Assembly (NCBI GenBank): GCA_003152595.1
Contig: PMAM01000334.1
Span: forward strand, 1 to 6,367
Reading direction: 5' to 3'
Origin: Acidobacterium sp.
GTDB lineage: Bacteria; Acidobacteriota; Terriglobia; Terriglobales; Acidobacteriaceae
Length of the DNA stretch: 6,367 nucleotides
This document shows, in pieces, positions 1 to 5,314 of this stretch. Position numbers and translations under genes: made by a program. The notes under the pieces are model-generated. The model did not search any database. It saw only the letters and a program-made list of their open reading frames with translations, and was not told the DNA's origin. Within the stretch, counting starts at the first letter, position 1. Each line of letters opens with the position of its first letter.

Positions 1-706
1 TCCAGGGGGGCAGGTCACCTCCGCGCTGGCAAGGCCGGAATGCCGCATGAGCTGGACAAGTGCTCGGATGCGCTGAGCCTTCGCCGGGATGAACGTCTCT
101 GCGATCTTCGACAGAAGCGTCGTGTACTCTTCATCCGTCAATGGCAGCGTGGGCGGCTCTTCGGCTTTGATCGGGGAGAGCTTCGGGAAACGATCAATCA
201 TCCCGGCGTTGTGGCAATAGCGAAGGAACGCCCGCAGCCGTTCCTGTACCTTCTGGCGGATGATGGACGATGGGTACAGGACATTCCACGTCGCGCGGAA
301 CTCGGTCAGGCTTTCGAGCGTAATCTCGCTCGGGAAGAAAGCGCCCCGCCGCGTCATGTACTCGCGCATCCGTCCAAGCTCAAGAGTGTACCGGTCGACA
401 AACTGTTCGCTGAGACCTTGGGATCGTTTGTCGGACAGGAACAGGTCGATAGCCTTCTGCAACGTCGGGCGAGTGACTGTCTGAGTGGTGACACTGCCAG
501 TAGCATCACCGCCGCTCTTTATCGCGCGGAAGGCGGCCTCGATTTCATGACGGCGAGCCTCCGCTTCAGCCCATGAGCGCGTCTTCGCAGAGACGCGGAA
601 TTGCTTCCCGCTGTAGCTCCACCAGCAGATGCTTCCGGCATCGGCATTTTCGATACAGCTCCCCTTCATCCCGAGACGAACAGTCCGGGCTGTGTCTGAC
701 GAAGAT
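1..706 (-). pseudogene. Tyrosine recombinase (phage-type integrase), front part, apparently frameshifted; runs off the left edge
   Basis: This is the N-terminal and core-binding part of a tyrosine recombinase, which would cut and rejoin DNA to integrate or excise a mobile element. Reading leftward from the ATG at 669-667 gives 223 open codons to the window edge. Residues about 69-168 resemble the SAM-like core-binding domain (TLQKAIDLFLSDKR...FLRYCHNAGMIDRFPKLSPIK). The catalytic domain begins near LTDEEYTTLL at 178, and R209 in LMRHSGL fits the first catalytic arginine. The N-terminus looks broken: residues typical of this family (IFVRHSPDC, then ELYRKCRCRKHLL) are encoded at 706-623 in a different frame, and the good frame resumes with WSYSGKQFRVSAKTRSW from 621. 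One extra G near 622 explains this. The original frame has no ATG, GTG or TTG between the sufT stop and IFVRH. The remaining catalytic residues lie outside the window. The ATG at 669 has no clear ribosome binding site. An active gene with a short start, or a sequencing error, cannot be excluded. Confidence 0.75.
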
Positions 707-711
707 TGCGG

Positions 712-1302
712 CTACCGCAAAATCGGAAACGGACCGAAGGAATTGCTGTTCGTTCCGTAATCGAGATCGAACCCCAGCTGCAGCTTCGCCGCCTCTGACA
801 TCCGCCCGGGACCCCACGGCGGATCGAACACCACCTGCACCTTCACTTCCTTCACTTCCGGCAGGCGCGCCAGCTTTTTCTCCACGTCGCCTTTCAGCAC
901 GTCCGACATGCCGCATCCCGGCGCCGTCAGCGACATCTGCACGTCGATCTTCTTGCCGCCTTCCGGATCATCTGCAATCTCGCACCCGTAGATCAGCCCC
1001 AGATCGACGATGTTCACAGGAATCTCCGGATCGTAGATCGTCTTGAGCTGGTCCCAAACCATCCTCTCGCTGAATGCCGGCGGTGTATGCGCCTCGGTCG
1101 CCGGTCCGCTAAGGCCCAGCGCATCGGCATCCGCCTCATCGATGCGAAACAGCGCCCCTTCCATCGCAACCGTGTAGCTCGACCCGGCCGCCTGCGTGAT
1201 TCGCACGCACGTTCCCGCGGACAGCAGTCGCTTCGTGCCCGCAGGAACCGCGATCGCTTCGCAATCGCGCTTCAAAGTCACGGTTTGGTTAGTAATGATC
1301 AT
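712..1302 (-). CDS. sufT: SufT, long-form MIP18/DUF59 iron-sulfur assembly protein
   Basis: The 196-residue product matches the long SufT form. It has an N-terminal domain of about 75 residues (MIITNQTVTLKRDC...), then a MIP18-family (DUF59) domain from about 82. Family landmarks are DPEIPVNIVDLGLIYG (91-106), the conserved TAPGC cysteine C130, and PPWGPGRMSEAAKLQLG (161-177). SufT helps maturation or delivery of Fe-S clusters in the cytoplasm; it is thought to be auxiliary to the SufBCD scaffold, and its exact chemistry is not settled. It is the last gene of the operon, 30 bases after sufU. The ATG at 1302-1300 has only a weak AGAAG 3 bases upstream, so it may be translated less than the coupled genes. 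After LQLG there is a tail of about 19 residues (ending FGPFPILR) that I do not recognise as part of the family. The stop is followed within a few bases by integrase coding sequence. Confidence 0.93.
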   Translation of the reverse strand: MIITNQTVTLKRDCEAIAVPAGTKRLLSAGTCVRITQAAGSSYTVAMEGALFRIDEADADALGLSGPATEAHTPPAFSERMVWDQLKTIYDPEIPVNIVDLGLIYGCEIADDPEGGKKIDVQMSLTAPGCGMSDVLKGDVEKKLARLPEVKEVKVQVVFDPPWGPGRMSEAAKLQLGFDLDYGTNSNSFGPFPILR

Positions 1303-1307
1303 CGGCT

Positions 1308-1335
1308 TCTGCTACAGGCCACCGGCTACCGGCTA
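1308..1335 (-). repeat. Four 7-base tandem units between sufU and sufT
   Basis: Read on the minus strand, the gap and the sufU stop codon divide into four 7-base units: TAGCCGG, TAGCCGG, TGGCCTG, TAGCAGA. The first TAG is the sufU stop codon. The first two units are identical and the others are degenerate. A similar run lies in the sufB-sufC gap. The pattern is reminiscent of the short tandem heptamer repeats known from cyanobacterial intergenic regions, but that is only an analogy. Function is unknown. Confidence 0.55.
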
Positions 1336-1779
1336 TTCGGTTGACACCTTCTCCTGCTTGCCTTCCAGCGCCGCCTCCAGCGTGTGCCACGCCAGGGTTG
1401 CACACTTCACGCGCATTGGAAATTCCGAGACGCCTGAGAACACCGCCAGCTTGCCCAGCTCCGCGTCCTCGCCCTGACCGTGCCCGGTGACCAAGTCGTG
1501 AAACCGGTGAAAGATCTTCTCGGCTTCTTCCTTCGTCTTGCCCTTCACACTCTGCGTCATCATCGAGGCGGACGCCTTCGAGATCGCGCACCCCGCGCCC
1601 TGAAACCCGATCTCGCGAATCTTATCCGCGTCCATCTCGAGATACACCGTGAACCGGTCCCCACACAGCGGGTTGTAGCCCTCGGCCTTGTAATTCGCGC
1701 TCTCCAGCGCCTTGTAGTTGCGCGGCGCCTTGCTGTGCTCCAGAATCACTTCCTGATACAGATCCCTCAGCTCGGGCAT
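1333..1779 (-). CDS. sufU: SufU, zinc-type sulfur acceptor for SufS
   Basis: The 148-residue product belongs to the IscU/SufU/NifU-N family and is of the SufU type. It accepts persulfide sulfur from SufS and passes it to SufBCD. The zinc ligands known in Bacillus subtilis SufU correspond to C39 and D41 (NPLCGD), C64 (GAGCAISKAS) and C126 (RVKCATLAWHTLEAAL). The SASMMTQSVKGK stretch and the long insert between C64 and C126 (about 80-120) are typical of SufU, and the LPPVK chaperone-binding motif of IscU is absent. It therefore probably acts as a sulfur-transfer protein and not as the scaffold. The ATG shares one base with the sufS TAA stop (TAATG), and GAGGTG lies 8 bases upstream, which supports this start. 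No sufE or sufA is visible, in line with SufU filling the SufE role. It could carry the older label iscU or nifU-like in databases. Confidence 0.94.
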   Translation of the reverse strand: MPELRDLYQEVILEHSKAPRNYKALESANYKAEGYNPLCGDRFTVYLEMDADKIREIGFQGAGCAISKASASMMTQSVKGKTKEEAEKIFHRFHDLVTGHGQGEDAELGKLAVFSGVSEFPMRVKCATLAWHTLEAALEGKQEKVSTE

Positions 1780-3044
1780 TACGCAAACACCTCGCGCACT
1801 TTGCGGATTCCCAGCGCCAGCGCGTCGATTTCGCCCTTCGTGTTATACATCGCGAACGATGCCCGCACCGTTGCCGGAATCGAGAACCGTTCCATCACCG
1901 GCTGCGCGCAGTGGTGGCCCGTGCGCACCGCGATCCCCTGCTGATCCAGAATCGTCCCGATGTCGTGCGGATGCACCTCGTCCAGCACAAACGACAACAC
2001 GCCCGCCTTCTCTCGTGCCGTACCGATCAGCCGCACGCCCTCAATCGCGCCAATCACCTCGGTGGCATACTCCAGCAGCTCGTGCTCGTGCGCGGCGATC
2101 TTCTCAATCCCGATGCCGTTCATGTAGTCGATCGCAGCCATGAGTCCCGCAACGCCCGCCATGTCCGGAGTGCCCGCCTCAAACTTGTGTGGCACCTTGT
2201 TGTACGTCGTCTTCTCAAACGTCACCGAGCTGATCATGTCGCCGCCGCCCTGGTAGGGAGGCATCGCCTCCAGCAGCGCCTGCTTGCCATACAACACGCC
2301 GATTCCCGTCGGCCCGTACATCTTGTGCCCGGAGAAAGCGTAAAAATCCGCATCCAGATCCTGCACGTCGACCTTCAGGTGTGGAACAGCCTGCGCTCCA
2401 TCCACAACGACCACCGCGCCCTTCGCGTGCGCCGCCGCAATCATCTGCTTCAGGGGATTGATGGTGCCCAGCGCATTCGAAACATGCCCGACAGCGACCA
2501 GTTTCGTCTTCGGCCCGAGCAGCTTCTCATACTTCGCAAGCAGCAACTCGCCCTCGTCGTTCATCGGCGCCACGCGCAGCTTCGCGCCCTTCTCCGCGCA
2601 CAGCATCTGCCACGGCACGATGTTCGAGTGATGCTCCATCGCGGTGATCAGCACTTCATCGCCGGCGCCGACATTCGTCTTCCCGTACGTCTGCGCTACG
2701 AGGTTGAGCGCCTCCGTCGTCCCGCGCGTGAAGATGATCTCGCTCGCCCGCGCCGCGTTCACAAACGCCCGCACCGTCTCGCGCGCCTTCTCGAACTCCT
2801 CGGTCGCAATCTGCGACAGGTAATGTACGCCACGGTGAATATTCGCGTTCTCGCCCTCGTAATACCGCACCAGCGCGTCGATCACCGCCCGCGGTTTCTG
2901 CGAAGTCGCCGCATTGTCCAGATACACCAGCGGATGCCCGTGCACCTTCGTCTGCAGAATCGGAAAATCCTTCCGAATCCGCTCCACGTCGAACGACCTG
3001 TTGGCAGCTTTCCCACGAATTGGCACAGCGGCTGCAGCGCTCAT
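1779..3044 (-). CDS. sufS: SufS, cysteine desulfurase (group II, PLP enzyme)
   Basis: The 421-residue product is a class V aminotransferase-fold enzyme. It converts L-cysteine to L-alanine and holds the sulfur as a persulfide for Fe-S assembly. The PLP-binding lysine is K241 in FSGHKMYGPTGIG; D215 and Q218 (VVVVDGAQ) and H138 (MEHHSN) fit the cofactor pocket. The active-site cysteine is C379 in VRTGHHCAQP. H360 in HPHD aligns with B. subtilis SufS H342, the residue that swaps onto the SufU zinc, whereas E. coli SufS (SufE-dependent) has HAYD there; this fits the sufU gene next door. The frame stays open far upstream through sufD, so the start needs a decision. ATG 3044-3042 is chosen because it overlaps the sufD stop as ATGA, has GGAGGA 6 bases upstream, and gives the normal family length. 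Translation is probably coupled to sufD. Confidence 0.97.
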   Translation of the reverse strand: MSAAAAVPIRGKAANRSFDVERIRKDFPILQTKVHGHPLVYLDNAATSQKPRAVIDALVRYYEGENANIHRGVHYLSQIATEEFEKARETVRAFVNAARASEIIFTRGTTEALNLVAQTYGKTNVGAGDEVLITAMEHHSNIVPWQMLCAEKGAKLRVAPMNDEGELLLAKYEKLLGPKTKLVAVGHVSNALGTINPLKQMIAAAHAKGAVVVVDGAQAVPHLKVDVQDLDADFYAFSGHKMYGPTGIGVLYGKQALLEAMPPYQGGGDMISSVTFEKTTYNKVPHKFEAGTPDMAGVAGLMAAIDYMNGIGIEKIAAHEHELLEYATEVIGAIEGVRLIGTAREKAGVLSFVLDEVHPHDIGTILDQQGIAVRTGHHCAQPVMERFSIPATVRASFAMYNTKGEIDALALGIRKVREVFA

Positions 3045-4441
3045 CGCACTTCCTCCACCACTCTCCCGGTCACTCTTTCGGTCACGCGTTCCCCGGAGCT
3101 CACCGGCACGATGCCTTCGGTGAACAGCAAATGTTCGCTCACCAGATGCTGGATATGATCCCGCGCCACGCTCGACTGCATGCGCTCCACGCACTCTTCG
3201 GCGAAGGCCATCAGCAGCAGCTTCTTCGCTTCCTGCTCGCTGATGCCGCGCGACTGCAGGTAGAACAGCGCGTTCTCCTCGATCTGCCCGATGGTTGCGC
3301 CATGCGTGCACTTCACGTCGTCCGCGTAAATCTCCAGCTGCGGTTTCGTGTCGATCTGCGCATCGTCGCTCAGCAGCAGGTTGCGGTTCGTCTGCTTTGC
3401 GTCGGTCTTCTGCGCGTCCTTGTGCACCACAATCCGCCCGTGGAACACCCCATGCGCCTGCCCATCCAGAATGCCGTTGTAGAACTGCCGGCTGCCGCAG
3501 TGCGGACTCGCATGTTCCACGTGCATGAAGTTGTCCAGATGCTGCGTCCCCGTCCCGAGGAAGAGCCCGTTGATCAGGCACTCGCCGCCTTCGCCCGCCA
3601 GCACAGGATGCACGTTGTTTCGCACCAGTCCGCCGCCCAGCAGCAGCGAATGCGATGCCACATTGGCGCTCCGTCCCTGCTGAATCCGCAGTGTAGACAC
3701 GTTGTACGCCTTCAGGTGCTCGCGCTCGATCAGGTAATGCTGTGCCACGGTGCTCTCCCCGGCAACCAGCTCCGTCACCGCGTTCGACAGCACCACAGAC
3801 TCGCCGCCCACCGACGCATAATCCTCGATCACCGCGATCTGAGCCTCGTCCTCGGCCACGATCAGGTTCCGCGGATGCGTCATCGTCGCGGCATTTTCCC
3901 GGGTCGACAAGTACAGCAGGTAGATTGGCGCTTCCACGACGACCCCCCGTGCCACATGCACATAAGCGCCATCGCCGATGAACGCGGTATTCAAGGCAAC
4001 GAAGGCATCGCGCTTCGTATCGGCGTAGCGCCCCAGGTGCTTCTCGACTTCCTCCGGATGCGACTCGATCCGCTCCCGCAGGCTCGCAACCGTCACCCCT
4101 TTGGGCAGGTTGCCGATCTCCGACAGCTCCGCATCGAAGTGACCGTTGATGAACACCAGCGTCGCCGCCACATCGTCCACGCGCCACGCCGCCGAGTCGC
4201 CAGGAGCCAGCTTCGCAGTGGACGCCGAATGAAACACAGTCTTCGCAATGCCCGCCACGTTCGTGAAGCGCCAGTCCTCATCCTTCGTCGTCGGAAAGCC
4301 GACTTCGCAGAATCGCGCAAACGCGTCCTCGCGCAACCGGTGCAGCCACGGCAGAGTCCGCCCCGCAGCGCGCTTCTCAAACTCGGTGAAGCTCTCGAGC
4401 CAGCTATCGATGTTTGCGACCGCCACCGCCGTTTCCCTCAC
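3041..4441 (-). CDS. sufD: SufD, Fe-S cluster assembly scaffold subunit
   Basis: The 466-residue product is the SufB paralogue that pairs with SufB on two SufC subunits to form the cytoplasmic assembly complex; it is needed for iron entry. The N-terminal helical part includes TTKDEDWRFTNV (51-62), a typical SufD motif. The C-terminal beta-helix core carries GSRQFYNGILDGQAHGVFHGRIVVHKDAQKTDAKQTNRNLLLS (about 316-358) and DVKCTHGATIGQ (375-386). H380 and C378 correspond to E. coli SufD H360 and C358 at the SufB-SufD assembly interface. The final helix region (EQEAKKLLLMAFAEECVERM) binds SufC. The start is GTG at 4441-4439, overlapping the sufC stop as GTGA, with GGAG 7 bases upstream. It is about 40 residues longer than E. 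coli SufD (423), partly from a repeat-containing tail (ERVTERVTGRVVEEVR). Confidence 0.96.
   Translation of the reverse strand: MRETAVAVANIDSWLESFTEFEKRAAGRTLPWLHRLREDAFARFCEVGFPTTKDEDWRFTNVAGIAKTVFHSASTAKLAPGDSAAWRVDDVAATLVFINGHFDAELSEIGNLPKGVTVASLRERIESHPEEVEKHLGRYADTKRDAFVALNTAFIGDGAYVHVARGVVVEAPIYLLYLSTRENAATMTHPRNLIVAEDEAQIAVIEDYASVGGESVVLSNAVTELVAGESTVAQHYLIEREHLKAYNVSTLRIQQGRSANVASHSLLLGGGLVRNNVHPVLAGEGGECLINGLFLGTGTQHLDNFMHVEHASPHCGSRQFYNGILDGQAHGVFHGRIVVHKDAQKTDAKQTNRNLLLSDDAQIDTKPQLEIYADDVKCTHGATIGQIEENALFYLQSRGISEQEAKKLLLMAFAEECVERMQSSVARDHIQHLVSEHLLFTEGIVPVSSGERVTERVTGRVVEEVR
3051..3056 (-). promoter_or_regulatory. Strong ribosome binding site of sufS
   Basis: The minus strand reads GGAGGA here, 6 bases before the ATG at 3044. 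It is the best Shine-Dalgarno match in the window. It lies inside the last sufD codons and decides the sufS start within a frame that is open far upstream. Confidence 0.8.
3056..3091 (-). repeat. Three imperfect 12-bp tandem units at the 3' end of sufD
   Basis: On the minus strand three 12-base units follow each other: GAACGCGTGACC, GAAAGAGTGACC, GGGAGAGTGGTG. They encode ERVT-ERVT-GRVV just before the sufD stop. The first two units differ at three bases and the third is more diverged. The run ends where the sufS ribosome binding site begins. It looks like a small local duplication that lengthened the SufD tail. Confidence 0.6.
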
Positions 4442-5208
4442 GCCCGTGCTCCGACAGCCTGCGGCGTCTCGGTCCAGCCATATCCCTTCTCTTCGAGTTC
4501 GAGCGCTAATTCTTTGCCGCCCGAGCGCACAATGCGACCGTCCACCAGCACGTGCACAAAGTCCGGCACGATGTAGTTCAGCAGCCGCTGGTAGTGCGTC
4601 ACGACGAGCATCGCGCGATCCGGGCTGCGCAGCGAATTCACGCCGCCGGCAACGATCCGCAACGCATCGATATCCAGGCCCGAGTCCGTCTCATCCAGGA
4701 TCGCCAGCCTCGGCTCCAGTACCGCCATCTGCAGAATCTCGTTGCGCTTCTTCTCACCGCCTGAAAAGCCCTCGTTCAACGAACGATTCATCAGCTTATC
4801 GTCCATCTCCAGCAGCTTCAGCTTCTCGCGGAACATGGGCAGAAAATCCATCGCGTCCATCTCGTCCAGGCCGCGATGCCTGCGCTGCGCGTTCAGTGCC
4901 GAGCGCAGAAAATATGTGTTGCCGATGCCCGGAATCTCCACCGGATACTGGAACGCGAGAAACACACCCTCGCACGCCGCTTCTTCCGGCTTCATCTCCA
5001 GCAGGTCCTTGCCGTCCAGCGTGATCGATCCCTCGGTCACCTCGTACGCATCGCGCCGCGCCAGCACCTGCGCCAGCGTGCTCTTGCCCGATCCGTTCGG
5101 ACCCATAATCGAGTGGACCTCGCCGGCATTCACCGTCAGATCGATCCCCTTCAGGATTTCGTTCCCGTCCACCGACACATGTAGATTCCTGATCTCCAGC
5201 AAACTCAT
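4438..5208 (-). CDS. sufC: SufC, ABC-type ATPase of the SUF complex
   Basis: The 256-residue product is a soluble ABC ATPase that drives conformational change in SufB-SufC-SufD; it is not a transporter. Visible motifs are Walker A GPNGSGKST (36-44, K42), the Q-loop Q87 (FLAFQYPVEIPG), the SufC-type signature NEGFSGGEKKRNEILQ (145-160), Walker B and catalytic glutamate LAILDETDSGLD (168-179, E173), and H205 (LVVTHYQRLL). Length and motif positions agree with E. coli SufC (248 residues). The ATG at 5208-5206 is preceded by GAGGA 4 bases upstream and GGAG 11 bases upstream, so initiation looks independent of sufB. It follows sufB after 101 bases containing a hairpin and a short repeat run, the loosest junction in the operon. 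Its stop overlaps the sufD start. Confidence 0.97.
   Translation of the reverse strand: MSLLEIRNLHVSVDGNEILKGIDLTVNAGEVHSIMGPNGSGKSTLAQVLARRDAYEVTEGSITLDGKDLLEMKPEEAACEGVFLAFQYPVEIPGIGNTYFLRSALNAQRRHRGLDEMDAMDFLPMFREKLKLLEMDDKLMNRSLNEGFSGGEKKRNEILQMAVLEPRLAILDETDSGLDIDALRIVAGGVNSLRSPDRAMLVVTHYQRLLNYIVPDFVHVLVDGRIVRSGGKELALELEEKGYGWTETPQAVGARA
4449..4452 (-). promoter_or_regulatory. Ribosome binding site of sufD, supporting its GTG start
   Basis: GGAG on the minus strand lies 7 bases before the GTG at 4441. Together with the 4-base overlap with the sufC stop (GTGA), it supports GTG as the sufD start. Confidence 0.65.
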
Positions 5209-5255
5209 TCGTTCCTCATCTCCAGACTTTTTCTTGATCCTCGCTTTGCACAGGC

Positions 5256-5283
5256 GGAGCTGGAAGCTAATAGCGAGCAGCTA
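5256..5283 (-). repeat. Four degenerate 7-base units between sufB and sufC
   Basis: Read on the minus strand: TAGCTGC, TCGCTAT, TAGCTTC, CAGCTCC. The rough consensus is TAGCTNC. The units are more degenerate than those between sufU and sufT but share the seven-base spacing and the TAGC core. Function is unknown, and a chance arrangement is possible. Confidence 0.4.
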
Positions 5284-5289
5284 AATGCT

Positions 5290-5314
5290 GTTGATGGCGC
5301 CTCGCGCCATCAAC
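5290..5314 (-). other. Perfect 11-bp hairpin over the sufB stop codon
   Basis: GTTGATGGCGC and GCGCCATCAAC are exact reverse complements separated by three bases, so the mRNA can form an 11-bp GC-containing stem with a GAG loop. The sufB TGA stop (5312-5310) lies inside the upstream arm. No run of U follows (the minus strand continues AGCATTTAGC), so it does not look like a classic intrinsic terminator. More likely roles are partial attenuation, RNA processing, or protection of the sufB transcript end; these are inferences. Confidence 0.7.

Noticed and set aside
40..576. A 178-codon plus-strand open frame at the left edge
   Set aside because: The minus strand of the same region reads as a tyrosine recombinase with core-binding domain and catalytic arginine; the plus frame has no family resemblance.
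566..916. A 116-codon minus-strand frame taken as a separate small protein
   Set aside because: Its first two thirds overlap sufT out of frame. Only the segment from about 706 to 623 is meaningful, as the displaced N-terminus of the integrase.
1911..3158. A 415-codon plus-strand open frame opposite sufS
   Set aside because: Antisense shadow of sufS with the same Arg/His-rich composition and no domain.
1779..4187. A single 802-codon open frame on the minus strand that includes sufS, suggesting a fusion protein
   Set aside because: The part upstream of 3044 is a shadow frame inside sufD (Arg- and Gly-rich, no domain). The sufS ATG at 3044 has a strong GGAGGA site and an ATGA overlap with the sufD stop.
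3020..4576. A 518-codon plus-strand open frame opposite sufD
   Set aside because: Its composition is Arg/His/Leu-rich with no recognisable motif, as expected of the antisense of a GC-rich gene. The minus strand here encodes unmistakable SufD.
5290..5314. The sufB-sufC hairpin as a rho-independent terminator
   Set aside because: No U-tract follows the stem on the transcript strand, and sufC to sufT downstream need transcription; no separate promoter is evident in the gap.
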